Assembly (NCBI RefSeq): GCF_900601905.1
Contig: NZ_UWFA01000383.1
Location: forward strand, 310,001-374,000
DNA: 64,000 bases
DNA from: Pseudomonas viridiflava
GTDB lineage: Bacteria > Pseudomonadota > Gammaproteobacteria > Pseudomonadales > Pseudomonadaceae
Direction: 5' to 3'
Both the position numbers and the translations under genes were made by a program. Under the pieces are notes generated by a model. It saw only the letters and a program-made list of their open reading frames with translations, searched no databases and was not told where the DNA came from. This document shows, one piece after another, positions 26,977 through 36,997 of the stretch. Numbering within the stretch: position 1 is the first letter of the stretch; every line of letters starts with the position of its first letter.

Positions 26977-28068
26977 ATGGATTCCTCGCAACCCGAATTC
27001 GCCACTGGCCGCCGGTCATTCTTGAAAACCTCATTGGCGCTATCGGCCGGTGTCGCTGCTCTGGGCGGTGCCGCATTGCCACGTCTGGCAGGCGCTGAGC
27101 CTTTGAGCCAGCGTTACCCGGACCCGCTGGTCTATATCCTGGACGACAGCTTTCTGGATTTGCGGGTGTTCAATGCCAGCGTTGAACGGCTCGCCAGCGG
27201 ATTTCGCTGGGTGGAAGGGCCCGTGTGGATTGGTGATGGACGCTACCTGCTGGTCAGCGACATCCCCAACAACCGCATCATGCGCTGGGATGAAGTGACG
27301 GGCGCCTTGTCGGTTTACCGCGAGCAGTCGAATTTCTCCAATGGACTGTGCCGTGATCGCCAAGGCCGATTGCTGGTGTGCGAAGGATCGACGACCTCCA
27401 GAGAAGGGCGCCGCATTACCCGTACCGAATACAACGGCAGCATCACCGTGCTCGCCGATAACTTCGACGGCAAGCCGTTCAACTCGCCCAATGACATCGT
27501 GTGCAAACGCGACGGTTCGATCTGGTTTACCGACCCGCCGTTTCAGACCGGCAATAACTATGAAGGCCACAAAGTCACCCCAGAGCTGCCTCACGCGGTG
27601 TATCGGATTGACGGCAGCACCGGCAAAGTGACTCGGGTCATAGATGACGTGAACGGGCCCAACGGCCTGTGTTTCTCCCCGGACGAGAAGATCCTGTACG
27701 TGGTTGAGGGGCGAGCGAAACCCAACCGAATCATCTGGGCCATCGCGGTCAATGACGACGGCACCCTGGGTCTGCGTCGCAAGCACATCGAAGGCCTGGA
27801 TTTCGCGGCCATCGACGGCATCAAGTGCGATGAAAGTGGCAACCTGTGGTGCGGCTGGGGCGGCAATGGCGACCCCAGGGCCGACCTGGAAAAACTGGAT
27901 GGCGTGCGCGTCTTCAACCCGGAAGGCAAAGCCATCGGGCACATCTCCTTGCCTGAACGCTGCCCCAACCTGTGCTTTGGCGGCCGCGAGGGCAACCGGT
28001 TGTTCATGGCCGGGAGCCACTCGGTGTACTCCCTGTTTGTGAACACACGAGGCGCGACGTTCGCCTGA
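26977..28068 (+). CDS. Tat-exported SMP-30/gluconolactonase-type protein
   Basis: 363 residues. A twin-arginine signal (RRSFLKTSLALSAG, about 10-23, cleaved near AGA/EP) predicts periplasmic export. The mature part is a six-bladed beta-propeller of the SMP-30/gluconolactonase family (GPVWIGDGRYLLVSDI, SPNDIV, GPNGLCFSPDE). It is expected to be a calcium-dependent lactonase of sugar lactones; the true substrate is unknown. Ribosome site cggag precedes ATG. Confidence 0.88.
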   Translation: MDSSQPEFATGRRSFLKTSLALSAGVAALGGAALPRLAGAEPLSQRYPDPLVYILDDSFLDLRVFNASVERLASGFRWVEGPVWIGDGRYLLVSDIPNNRIMRWDEVTGALSVYREQSNFSNGLCRDRQGRLLVCEGSTTSREGRRITRTEYNGSITVLADNFDGKPFNSPNDIVCKRDGSIWFTDPPFQTGNNYEGHKVTPELPHAVYRIDGSTGKVTRVIDDVNGPNGLCFSPDEKILYVVEGRAKPNRIIWAIAVNDDGTLGLRRKHIEGLDFAAIDGIKCDESGNLWCGWGGNGDPRADLEKLDGVRVFNPEGKAIGHISLPERCPNLCFGGREGNRLFMAGSHSVYSLFVNTRGATFA

Positions 28069-28079
28069 TCCACATCTCC

Positions 28080-28172
28080 CGTGGGGCCGGCTTGAACCGG
28101 GAAGAGCTCAGTACATCCGAGCATTCATCTTCGGCATAGGGTCTTCCCGGCTAACGCCAGTCCTGCGGGATC
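28080..28172. repeat. REP-like inverted pair (gtggggccggcttgaacc type)
   Basis: cgtggggccggcttgaaccgggaag faces gtcttcccggctaacgccagtcctgc, with a similar layout to pairs at 6161 and 48209. It sits between two convergent genes. Confidence 0.65.
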
Positions 28173-28187
28173 GTCTGTCGCTGCCAC

Positions 28188-30473
28188 TCACTTCAAGACC
28201 AACAGCCGATACACCCCCGCGTCGTTTTCGATCCCGTGCGTGTCGTGGGTGAAGCCGGGGAATGACGCGTCGAAGCTTTCCAGTGCCTTCAGATACCCCA
28301 ACAACGGCCCGTCGGCAGGCCCGGCATTTTCCCCCGGCATCAGCAGCGGGATGCCGGGCGGATACGGCACGATGCCGGTGGCAACGATACGACCGGCAGC
28401 CTGATCAAGCGTTACCCGCTCGACCTGGTTCTTGACCAGCTTTTCGTAAGCCTGAACCGGGCTGTACTCGGCCAGGGGCAGCATGCCGAAAGCCTGAGCC
28501 ATGGTCGCGGTGGTGCGGTTTTGCCGCATGGCGTTGAAGATGTCTTTGGCCAGGTCCTTGAGGCCCATCCCGTTGTAGCGCTGCTGATTGTTCGCCAACA
28601 GCTCAGGCAGACACATCTCAAGTTCCAGATTGCTGTCGTAGTCGCGTTTGAAGTCCAGCAGGGCGTTGACCAGCGTGCCCCATTTGCCCTTGGTGATGCC
28701 GATGGAAAACAGAAACAGGATGGTGAAGTCGGTGGTCTTTTCGACCACGATACCCTGGCGGCTCAGGTAGGCAGTCAGCACGCAGGCCGGTATACCAACA
28801 TCCAGCAGTTCTCCGTCATCACCCATGCCCGGACTCAGGACCGAGACCTTGATCGGGTCCAGCATGCAATAGCCGTCTTCGATGTCGCCGAAGCCATGCC
28901 AGACCTCGTTCGGGTGCAGGACCCAGCATTCAGGCTCGGTCTTGAGGGTGGTTGCGTCCACTTCATGAAACGCCACCCTTGTGCTGCCAATCTTTACCGT
29001 CGGCGGCTGCCAGCAGGAGAAGAACCAGTCATCGCCCTTGCGCATTTCGCTGTTCATGCGCGAGATCACCTGGCGAAAGGCGATGGCTTCTTCGATGGAT
29101 TCACCGGTGAGGATTTCTCCGCTGGGCGCTTCCATCATGGCCGAGCTGACATCGCATGACGCCATGATCGCGTAATTGGGCGAGGTCGAGGCGTGCATCA
29201 TGTAGGACTCGTTGAAGCGCCCGTGAGGAATAGGGTTGCGGCCGTTGCGCACGTGAATCATTGAGGCCTGGGACAGCGCCGCCAGCAGCTTATGGGTGGA
29301 CTGCGTGGCGAATACCGTGGGTTTGCTGTCATCGTGGTCGGCGGGGCTGCCGTGCATGGCAAAGCGCTCGCGGTACAGCGGGTTGAAGCGGGCATAGCCA
29401 TACCAGGCCTCGTCGAAGTGCAGGCGGTCGACACTTTGCCCCAGCAGTTCCTCGACCCGGGTGACGTTATAGGTCAGGCCGTCATAGGTGGAGTTGGTAA
29501 TGATGGCGTGCACCGCAGTGCGGTCGATGCCTTCGCGGACCAGCGGGTTATTGGCAATGGCTGCCTTGACGCCTTCACTGCTCAGGGTCTGCGGCAGAAT
29601 CGGGCCGATGATGCCGTAGCGGTTGCGGGTCGGCACCAGGTAGGTGGGGATAGCACCTGACAAGGTCATCGCGTGCTCGGCGGACTTGTGGCAGTTGCGG
29701 TCACACAAGGCAATCTGGTCGCGGGTCACGCTGGCCATGAGAATCACCCGGTTGGACATCGACGAGCCATTGGTCACGTAGTACGTGCGATGCGCGCCAA
29801 ACACCTTTGCTGCATAGCGCTCGCCCTGGCCGATAGGGCCGCTGTGGTCCAGCAATGAGCCCAGTTCTCCCACCGAAATCGACAGGTCCGAACGCAGCAG
29901 GTTTTCTCCGAAAAACTCGTAGAAGGCCCGGCCTGCGGTGCTTTTCAGAAACGCCGTGCCCCCCGCATGACCTGGCGTGTGCCAGGAATATTCGTAGCTG
30001 CGGGCAAACTTGAGCAGCGCGCCGAACATCGGCGGCAGCACCGCCTGCCTGTAGCGTTCGATGGCGGCCAGGATCCGGCCGCTGAGAAAGCGGCTGGTGT
30101 CCTCCGGCAGCCAGATGAAGTCATCGGCGTGTTGCATGACCACCAGCGGAATGGTCGACGCGGTGCTGCGGTCGCTGATCAGGAATACCGGCACCCGCGT
30201 ATTACGCTCGCGCAGGTTGGTGAGCAGCTGGATGCACTCTTCATGACCGTCGCTGCGGTCCATCTCCCAGCTCAGCAGCACGCACTGCACGGCCGGGTCT
30301 GAATGCAGGATCGAGTTGGCGTCGGCCAGGCTTTCGGAGACCAGCACGCTGATGGCGCGCTCCTCGACGTCAGCGAGCAATTGATTCAGCGCCCGGCCGA
30401 ACACCGTGCGCTTGTCGGGTGCGGTACTGACCAACAGCGCAAGCATGCCGAGCAGATGACGGTTCTCGCTCAT
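28188..30473 (-). CDS. PLP-dependent Orn/Lys/Arg decarboxylase
   Basis: 761 residues, the class of large biosynthetic/degradative basic amino acid decarboxylases (LdcA/CadA type). An N-terminal wing domain spans about 1-145, then the PLP-binding fold with the aldimine Lys395 in ATQSTHKLLAALSQ and the conserved HFDEAW. It releases CO2 and consumes a proton, giving cadaverine or another diamine. It is translated in the same unit as the antiporter (ATGA overlap), the standard acid-resistance/polyamine arrangement. The substrate (lysine, ornithine or arginine) is not settled by sequence; the paired antiporter looks ornithine-putrescine type. Confidence 0.9.
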   Translation of the reverse strand: MSENRHLLGMLALLVSTAPDKRTVFGRALNQLLADVEERAISVLVSESLADANSILHSDPAVQCVLLSWEMDRSDGHEECIQLLTNLRERNTRVPVFLISDRSTASTIPLVVMQHADDFIWLPEDTSRFLSGRILAAIERYRQAVLPPMFGALLKFARSYEYSWHTPGHAGGTAFLKSTAGRAFYEFFGENLLRSDLSISVGELGSLLDHSGPIGQGERYAAKVFGAHRTYYVTNGSSMSNRVILMASVTRDQIALCDRNCHKSAEHAMTLSGAIPTYLVPTRNRYGIIGPILPQTLSSEGVKAAIANNPLVREGIDRTAVHAIITNSTYDGLTYNVTRVEELLGQSVDRLHFDEAWYGYARFNPLYRERFAMHGSPADHDDSKPTVFATQSTHKLLAALSQASMIHVRNGRNPIPHGRFNESYMMHASTSPNYAIMASCDVSSAMMEAPSGEILTGESIEEAIAFRQVISRMNSEMRKGDDWFFSCWQPPTVKIGSTRVAFHEVDATTLKTEPECWVLHPNEVWHGFGDIEDGYCMLDPIKVSVLSPGMGDDGELLDVGIPACVLTAYLSRQGIVVEKTTDFTILFLFSIGITKGKWGTLVNALLDFKRDYDSNLELEMCLPELLANNQQRYNGMGLKDLAKDIFNAMRQNRTTATMAQAFGMLPLAEYSPVQAYEKLVKNQVERVTLDQAAGRIVATGIVPYPPGIPLLMPGENAGPADGPLLGYLKALESFDASFPGFTHDTHGIENDAGVYRLLVLK

Positions 30474-31879
30474 TGTCTAGCCTCCATGACAGGGGAACTC
30501 AGGCTATCCACCGGCACCGGCTCAGCCGTCATATGCCGGGCGCTGACGGTTTGCACGGGCACGCTGTTGTTGATCGCCTCAAGGCGGATCAATCGATTGT
30601 TGACGAAACCGAACAGGGTGTAACCGAAGATGGTTGCCACGCCGCCCAGCATCAGGGCCTGCGCCCCGGAGCTGTACAGCGCCAGATAGCTGTAGGCCGC
30701 AGCGATGGAAGCGATGATGTTGGTCACCAGCGCCGTGCCGGGTGGCACGTTGGAGACCTTTTGCAGGGTCAGCAGCGCCGCCATGGAGAGAATGTAAGGC
30801 ACCAGGTTGGTCACCACAGCCAGGTTGACCAGTATGTCGAATTGCTTGCTCAAGTCCGGGCTGATGGTCAGAAACCCCAGCGCAGTCTGCGCCGCCAGCA
30901 ACACCAGCATGCCGATGATGGGGGTGCCGGCCTTGTTGGCCCTGGAGAAAATCGGCAAGAAATAGCCGGTGTCCGCCGAACTCTTGAACACCTGCGCGAT
31001 GGTGAACTGCCAGCCAAGCAGCGAGCCGATGCAGGCCATGACCATCAGCCCCATGACCAGGTCGCCGATCATGGGGTTGAACATCTTGGCGAACACCAGC
31101 CCGAACGGCGCGGTGGATGAAGCCAGTTCAGGGTTATCGACAATCCCGGCAATCACGTTGGTGGACACGATGTAGATCACTGCCGCGCCGAGTGTGCCGC
31201 CGAGTACCGCAATCGGCACGTTTTTCTCCGGGTTTTCCACGGCATCGGTGTTGGCGCACGCCGATTCGAGCCCGAGAAACGCCCACAGGGTAATGGCCAC
31301 CGAGGCGCCAGCGGCTTCGAACCAGCCTGCGTCATGCGGGTTCCAGCCTGCCGCATAAATACTGCTGTCGAACCAGAACCAGCCGATGGTCGAGACCAGA
31401 ACAACCGGCGCAATGACGCCCCATACCGTGATCGCGCCAATACGGCCGGTTATACGTGCACCGCCGAAGTTGGCAAAAGTGGTAAGCCACAGCAAGGCGA
31501 TAGTTGCCAAACCAACCTGCAGGGAATCAAGTTGCATATTAAAAAGCACTTGGATATAGCCAACCGCTGTAATGCTGATCGCTACATTGGCAATAAGTAG
31601 CGAAAGGCCATACGTATAGTTGGTCAGGTAGTTGCCCGCTTTGCCAAAGGTATATTCGGCGTAACCGCCCATGCCGCCGGTCTTTCGGCTCAACATGCCG
31701 CATCGGGCAAAGGCGTAGGCCAGTGCCAGCGAGCCTGTTGCGGTGACTATCCACGACAATATCGAGATGGCCCCGACTTCTGCCAGTTTGGAGGGAAGTA
31801 GCACAATGCCGGAGCCCAACATATTGACCGCAGTCAACATGGTCAACTGGCCAACACTCATCTTCTTGGCGACTGACAT
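30470..31879 (-). CDS. Amino acid/polyamine antiporter (PotE/CadB-like)
   Basis: 469-residue APC-family carrier, about 12 membrane helices. The start motif MLGSGIVLLPSKLAEVG and WAFLGLESACANTD are typical of putrescine-ornithine/cadaverine-lysine antiporters. It imports the amino acid and exports the diamine made by the downstream decarboxylase. First gene of the two-gene operon. It carries a longer hydrophilic tail than E. coli PotE. Confidence 0.88.
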   Translation of the reverse strand: MSVAKKMSVGQLTMLTAVNMLGSGIVLLPSKLAEVGAISILSWIVTATGSLALAYAFARCGMLSRKTGGMGGYAEYTFGKAGNYLTNYTYGLSLLIANVAISITAVGYIQVLFNMQLDSLQVGLATIALLWLTTFANFGGARITGRIGAITVWGVIAPVVLVSTIGWFWFDSSIYAAGWNPHDAGWFEAAGASVAITLWAFLGLESACANTDAVENPEKNVPIAVLGGTLGAAVIYIVSTNVIAGIVDNPELASSTAPFGLVFAKMFNPMIGDLVMGLMVMACIGSLLGWQFTIAQVFKSSADTGYFLPIFSRANKAGTPIIGMLVLLAAQTALGFLTISPDLSKQFDILVNLAVVTNLVPYILSMAALLTLQKVSNVPPGTALVTNIIASIAAAYSYLALYSSGAQALMLGGVATIFGYTLFGFVNNRLIRLEAINNSVPVQTVSARHMTAEPVPVDSLSSPVMEARQ

Positions 31880-31964
31880 TCCATTGCCTCTAACGCGTAA
31901 CGAGGGGGACTGTTAGCTATAGCAGATGGTCAAATGGATGCCAGTCGGGTTTACCAAAAGTAGA

Positions 31965-32294
31965 TCAGCGTCGTGCCAGTTCGTGTTTTATGCATTGCTC
32001 GTAATAGGTCTGTTTGATGGCGGCCGGTTTAAGACGCGAACTGCTTTTATAAGTTTGCTCGGTAATACCCATGGCGGTCATGCGCATCCAGGGTTTGGAG
32101 AACTTGCGGTTCTGCAGCTTGTTGCGGGCCCCGTAAAGCGTGACGCCCGACAGCTTGGCTTCCTGAGCGCCTGCCGCGATGCCCGAACCCCAGGTGCAGA
32201 TAGAGCGCCCGTTCTGGCTGACATCCTTTGCCTGCGCGCCCAGAGAGAAACCGGCCAGCGCGCATGCCGCGACGGCCAGAACAAGAATTCGCAT
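31965..32294 (-). CDS. Small secreted protein of unknown function
   Basis: 109 residues with a clear signal peptide (cut near AQA/KD). The mature part of about 85 residues has two cysteines (SICTWGSG and EQCIKHE) that could pair. I do not recognise the family. ATG 32294 is preferred over a GTG two codons upstream because of the spacing to agggggc. Confidence 0.72.
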   Translation of the reverse strand: MRILVLAVAACALAGFSLGAQAKDVSQNGRSICTWGSGIAAGAQEAKLSGVTLYGARNKLQNRKFSKPWMRMTAMGITEQTYKSSSRLKPAAIKQTYYEQCIKHELARR

Positions 32295-32391
32295 AAACAC
32301 TGCCCCCTAACCTTCTGAAAAGACAGCGAGTTTGCCAAGCACATTGAAGGCGAGGGGCCAGCTATTGCAGTTATTTCCAGACCTGAAACAT

Positions 32392-33234
32392 TTAGCGCGT
32401 GCTGCTGTTGAAATGACGCTTGAGCGCGTGCGGTGCGTCAGGTACGTCCATGTTGATTCGACGCCAGGCAGCCTCGGCAAAGCTGTACACCGAAAACGCA
32501 ATCAGACCCAGCGCGACAATCATCAGCACCACGCCGCCAGCGGGCAGATCCTGCAGGCCGTTGAGTGCATCCTTGAGGCCCGGAGGGTGCATCGCCTGAT
32601 AGCGTGAGCCACTGATTGCCAACAGCGCCGCGATTTCGATAAACGCGATGCCTCGGGCTATCAGGCCGAAGCGGGACACGGGCCGCACGTAGCGCATGAC
32701 CTGTTCGTCCGCTTCGAAATACTGCTCGAACGTGGCTTTCCAGCCCTTGACGATATGGGTAATGCCGACCCCCAAGGGCACCAGCGCCGCCAGATAAACC
32801 AGCACGTTGGAGTGTTCCCAGGACAGAATCCACGCCAGCAGGTCCTGGGTTTTGCCACTTGAATCCCCGGAGCTGGCCAGGGCGCTGATCAGCAGGCCCA
32901 AGGCGAAGAACGCCAGGGCACCGTAAGTCACGCCACCGACCAACAGACCGGCGCGAATCACCAGCCCCTTGAATTCGTTGCCATGGTGATCGACATCGCG
33001 GGTTGCCTGCAGGACCCGCCAGGCAGCGAAAGCGAGCAGGCCGATGACCACCAGGCCGACCATGAAGTTACCGAACGGCTGGCTCAATAACGCCTCAAGA
33101 CTGCTGTGGCTGTCCGCTGGCTGCGATGAGCCCTGTGCGGCCAGAACGGCAAAGATACCGATGATCAGGTAGACGACACCGCGAGCGGCATAACCCCCTC
33201 GGGCAAGTAGAACAAGACCACGTTGCGCGGACAT
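32392..33234 (-). CDS. DUF1206 membrane protein
   Basis: 280 residues with three internal repeats of a paired-helix unit (ARGGYAARGVVYLIIG, IRAGLLVGGVTYGALA, SRFGLIARGIAFIEIA), the known organisation of DUF1206. About six membrane helices, no catalytic motif. ATG 33234 gives the family N-terminus (MSAQRGLVLLARGGY); an upstream continuation of the frame is not coding. Function unknown. Confidence 0.87.
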   Translation of the reverse strand: MSAQRGLVLLARGGYAARGVVYLIIGIFAVLAAQGSSQPADSHSSLEALLSQPFGNFMVGLVVIGLLAFAAWRVLQATRDVDHHGNEFKGLVIRAGLLVGGVTYGALAFFALGLLISALASSGDSSGKTQDLLAWILSWEHSNVLVYLAALVPLGVGITHIVKGWKATFEQYFEADEQVMRYVRPVSRFGLIARGIAFIEIAALLAISGSRYQAMHPPGLKDALNGLQDLPAGGVVLMIVALGLIAFSVYSFAEAAWRRINMDVPDAPHALKRHFNSSTR

Positions 33235-33391
33235 AAAGGCTGATTCCTGAAAAGTGATACAGGAACAGACCGGGAGCGGCGGCAGGCGTTCGGTCGGCTT
33301 GTGAACCGGGCACCCGCGCAGCGCTGGAGATCGCAATGCGGGTGTCCGCCAAGGCCAGCAGAAACACCCGACGCCCCGGCGGACGAAGCCG

Positions 33392-34264
33392 TCAGTCAAG
33401 CTCCTGCAGCCCCTCCCAGAATTGCTCGGCAAAATCACTCAGCGGTGTCTTGGGTCTGAACAGGCGAATCTGGGTGTGGATATTCTCCAGTTCCGCAGCG
33501 GCTTGTAGTAGGCGACCGGCGCTGATTTCAGGCTCGGCCAGCGATTGTGGCAGCCACGCGACGCCTTTGGCCTGGCAAGCCATCGACAACAGCACCGCCG
33601 CCAGATGCGAGCTGAACACCACTTCAAGGTCGATTGCCGGTGGATGGGTCTGGCGATGGGCCTGGATGATGCGCCCCAACCCGGACTCTGCGGTATAGCT
33701 GAGCAACGGCAGGGGTCGGGACTCGGCCAGATCCGGAGACTGCAGCGGACGCAGCACGTCGTGGCCTACGCGCTTGCTGAGAAATTGACTGCTTTCGAAA
33801 CGCGGCGGCACATCGGCGTGCTGGTGACACAGCAGAAACTGCACCTCGCCGCTGAGCAGCATGTGCTCGCACACGGTCATGTTGTCCGAGTGCAGGCGGA
33901 TCGCTTCAATGGGTGCGCCGCGCTCGACGCTACGGATCCAGGCCGGGAAGAAGGTGAAGGACAAGGAGTGCGTCGCGGCGAAATGCAGGGTTCGCGTCGC
34001 CTTGCCCGCCACTTCCCGGACGTCCATGCGCATCTGATACAGCCGCCGGGTCAACTCCCGGGCGTTTTCCAGCATGCTGCGCCCGGCCTCGGTGAGTACC
34101 GCGCCTTGTGCCGTGCGCTCGAACAGTTCGACCCCCACCCAGTTTTCCAGCGCCCGAATGCGCCTGCTGAACGCCGGTTGAGTGACGTGTCGCAGATCGG
34201 CGGCGCGGGAGAAGTTGCCGCTCTCGGCCAGCGCGTTGAAGTCTTCCAGCCAGACCAGTTCCAT
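33392..34264 (-). CDS. LysR family transcriptional regulator
   Basis: 290 residues with an N-terminal winged helix-turn-helix (about 1-65, ALAESGNFSRAADLRHVTQPAFSRRIRALE) and a substrate-binding domain. ATG 34264 is chosen for its ribosome site and the usual N-terminus. Divergent from the tartrate dehydratase gene with a 132-base gap, so it probably controls tarD and the carrier, with tartrate or an analogue as effector. Confidence 0.9.
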   Translation of the reverse strand: MELVWLEDFNALAESGNFSRAADLRHVTQPAFSRRIRALENWVGVELFERTAQGAVLTEAGRSMLENARELTRRLYQMRMDVREVAGKATRTLHFAATHSLSFTFFPAWIRSVERGAPIEAIRLHSDNMTVCEHMLLSGEVQFLLCHQHADVPPRFESSQFLSKRVGHDVLRPLQSPDLAESRPLPLLSYTAESGLGRIIQAHRQTHPPAIDLEVVFSSHLAAVLLSMACQAKGVAWLPQSLAEPEISAGRLLQAAAELENIHTQIRLFRPKTPLSDFAEQFWEGLQELD

Positions 34265-34396
34265 GGGCAATGCCTTGTTCGCATAGGGTGGCGCACTTTT
34301 AGCATTGGCCCGAATTTGCCGTCCAGTTTTAAAGTCCTCCTGCACTCACCCGGCATTGATCTGGATGACGGGACTAACAATCAGAGAGGACTTCCC

Positions 34397-35566
34397 ATGC
34401 GTATCGTCGACATTCGTGAAAAGACGGTCTCCATTGCTTCGCCCATTGCCAATGCCTACATCGACTTTTCGAAAATGACCTGCTCGGTGGTGGCGGTGGT
34501 CACGGATGTGATTCGTGATGGCAAACCGGTGATCGGTTATGGCTTCAACTCCAACGGGCGGTACGGCCAGGGTGCTCTGATGCGTGACCGTTTTCTGGCC
34601 CGGGTGCTGGAAGCCGATCCTGAAAGTCTGATCGACCACGCCAACGATAACCTTGACCCGTTCGCCATCTGGAAAGCCTTGATGACCAACGAAAAGCCAG
34701 GCGGGCATGGCGAACGTTCAGTGGCCGTGGGCACCATCGACATGGCGGTGTGGGACGCGGTGGCCAAAATCGAGGGCAAACCCTTGTATCGCCTGCTTGC
34801 CGACCGCTATCGCAACGGCGTGGCCGACGACAAGGTCTGGGTGTATGCGGCGGGGGGTTATTACTACCCCGGCAAGGACCACTCCAAACTGCAGCAGGAA
34901 ATGCGTGGCTACCTGGAGCGTGGCTACGAGGTGGTCAAGATGAAAATTGGCGCCGTGCCCCTGGCTGAAGACATCAGCCGGATCGAAGCCGTACTTGAAG
35001 TGGTCGGTTCGGGCCGACGTCTCGCCGTGGATGCCAATGGCCGCTTCGATCAGGAGACCGCCATTGCCTACGCAGAAGCACTGCGCCCCTATGACCTGTT
35101 CTGGTACGAAGAGGCCGGGGACCCGCTCGATTACGCGCTGCAGGCCGAGCTCGCCAACCACTACGAACTGCCAATGGCTACTGGGGAAAACCTGTTCTCG
35201 CATCAAGATGCCCGCAACCTGCTGCGCCACGGCGGCATGCGCCCGGATCGCGACTACCTGCAATTCGACTGCGCGCTGTCGTATGGCCTGGTGGAATACA
35301 TGCGCACCCTGAAAGTCATGGAAGACATGGGCTGGTCGTCCCGGCGCGTCGTGCCCCATGGCGGTCACCAGATGTCGTTGAACATTGCGGCCGGTCTGCA
35401 CTTGGGCGGCAACGAGTCCTATCCGGATGTGTTCCAGCCGTTCGGAGGGTTTGCCGATGGCATCCGTGTCGAAAATGGTTACGTGGGCCTGCCGGACATT
35501 CCTGGCGTGGGCTTTGAAGCCAAATCCGCACTCTATGCGGTAATGCGAGAGCTGGGCGAAGGCTGA
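34397..35566 (+). CDS. tarD: D(-)-tartrate dehydratase (enolase superfamily)
   Basis: Dehydrates D-tartrate to oxaloacetate. 389 residues, the same length as characterised TarD of Bradyrhizobium. Residues match that enzyme one position earlier: Lys183 in KMKIG, metal ligands Asp212 (VDANGR), Glu238 and Glu264 (TGEN), and His321 (PHGGHQ). Ribosome site gagagga before ATG 34397. The downstream DctA-type carrier and upstream divergent LysR gene complete a tartrate utilisation unit. Confidence 0.92.
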   Translation: MRIVDIREKTVSIASPIANAYIDFSKMTCSVVAVVTDVIRDGKPVIGYGFNSNGRYGQGALMRDRFLARVLEADPESLIDHANDNLDPFAIWKALMTNEKPGGHGERSVAVGTIDMAVWDAVAKIEGKPLYRLLADRYRNGVADDKVWVYAAGGYYYPGKDHSKLQQEMRGYLERGYEVVKMKIGAVPLAEDISRIEAVLEVVGSGRRLAVDANGRFDQETAIAYAEALRPYDLFWYEEAGDPLDYALQAELANHYELPMATGENLFSHQDARNLLRHGGMRPDRDYLQFDCALSYGLVEYMRTLKVMEDMGWSSRRVVPHGGHQMSLNIAAGLHLGGNESYPDVFQPFGGFADGIRVENGYVGLPDIPGVGFEAKSALYAVMRELGEG

Positions 35567-35656
35567 TCGACGCTTGCTGTGCGGCGGGTCCCGTGCGGGC
35601 CCGCTGACTCTTCCCCGCTTGATCCTCATATAACAAAACAACACTGAGGTACAGCC

Positions 35657-36967
35657 ATGAACACCGCCACACGCTGGTATCAGCATCTCTACGTCCAGGT
35701 TTTGATCGGCATCATCATCGGTGGCTTGCTGGGCTACCTGGTGCCCGGCTTTGCCGCCAAGTTGCAACCTCTGGCCGACGGCTTTATCAAGCTGATCAAA
35801 ATGCTCCTTGCCCCGATTATCTTCGGCACCGTAGTGGTCGGTATCGCCAAGATGGGCAGCATCAAGGAAGTCGGCCGGATCGGCGGCAAAGCCTTGTTGT
35901 ACTTTGAAATCGTCTCGACCCTGGCGCTGGTGATTGGCCTGGTGGTGGTCAACATCATGAAGCCGGGGGAGGGCATGAATATCGACGTTGCCTCACTCAA
36001 TGCCGGAGCGGTCAGCGGTTATGCGCAGGTGGCGCAGGCTCAGGGTGGTGTCATCGAGTTCTTCATGAACATCATCCCGACGACCCTGTTTGACGCTTTC
36101 GCCAAAGGCGCAATGCTTCAGGTCATCCTGATTTCGGTGCTGATGGGCGTCGCACTCGTGCAGTTGGGCGAGACCGGCAAGCCGCTGGTCAATATCATTG
36201 ATCTGCTGCTGCAAGGGCTGTTCAAGATCGTAGCCATGGTCATGCGTCTGGCACCCATCGGCGCGGGCGCAGGAATGGCGTTCACCATCGGCAAATACGG
36301 GATCGGGACGCTATTGTCGCTGGGTCACCTGATCCTGGCGCTGTATGTCACCACGCTGTTTTTCATCATCGTCGTGCTCGGCTCGATCGCCCGCTGGTCC
36401 GGCGTCCCGTTGTTGACCTTTGTGCGCTATTTCAAAGACGAAATTCTTGTCACCCTGGGGACCTGCTCTACCGAGGCCGTGCTGCCGCGGATGATGGTCA
36501 AGCTCGAAAAACTCGGGTGCAGGCGTTCGGTGGTCGGCATGGTGTTGCCGACCGGTTATACCTTCAACTCCGATGGCACCTGTATTTATCTGACAATGGC
36601 GGCGATCTTTGTCGCACAGGCGACGAATACCCCGCTGGGGCTGGGCGATCAACTGGTGGTTCTGGGGGTTCTGCTGCTGACTTCCAAAGGCTCGGCGGGC
36701 GTGGCGGGGGCGGGCTTTGTGACCCTGGCGGCAACCCTGTCGGTCATCCCGGAAATCCCGTTGGTAGGGCTGGTGTTGCTACTGGGCGTGGATCGCTTCC
36801 TCAACGAAGCAAGGGCGGTGACCAACTTGATTGGCAACGGCATCGGCACCATCGCCATTGCCAAGTGGGATGGCGCGTTTGACCAGTCCATTGCCGACCG
36901 GGAAATCGCGGCCATGAAAAACCCTGCGCCGGTGATTGAGCCAGTCACTCCGGCGGGCAGCCGCTGA
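35657..36967 (+). CDS. Dicarboxylate/amino acid:cation symporter (DctA family)
   Basis: 436-residue carrier with about 8 helices and re-entrant loops of the DAACS family (MLLAPIIFGTVVVG; CSTEAVLPRMM; PTGYTFNSDGTCIYL; NLIGNGIGTIAIAKWDG). Imports C4-dicarboxylates with protons or Na+; here probably tartrate, given its place after tarD. It may share the tarD promoter or have its own in the 90-base gap. The C-terminus is hydrophilic. Confidence 0.88.
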   Translation: MNTATRWYQHLYVQVLIGIIIGGLLGYLVPGFAAKLQPLADGFIKLIKMLLAPIIFGTVVVGIAKMGSIKEVGRIGGKALLYFEIVSTLALVIGLVVVNIMKPGEGMNIDVASLNAGAVSGYAQVAQAQGGVIEFFMNIIPTTLFDAFAKGAMLQVILISVLMGVALVQLGETGKPLVNIIDLLLQGLFKIVAMVMRLAPIGAGAGMAFTIGKYGIGTLLSLGHLILALYVTTLFFIIVVLGSIARWSGVPLLTFVRYFKDEILVTLGTCSTEAVLPRMMVKLEKLGCRRSVVGMVLPTGYTFNSDGTCIYLTMAAIFVAQATNTPLGLGDQLVVLGVLLLTSKGSAGVAGAGFVTLAATLSVIPEIPLVGLVLLLGVDRFLNEARAVTNLIGNGIGTIAIAKWDGAFDQSIADREIAAMKNPAPVIEPVTPAGSR

Positions 36968-36997
36968 GTCGCATCAACAGCCGATAGCAGGTGCCCG

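Noticed and set aside
33545..34396. Open frame leading into the tartrate dehydratase gene
   Set aside because: It is antisense to the LysR gene; TarD has its own ribosome site and family N-terminus at 34397.
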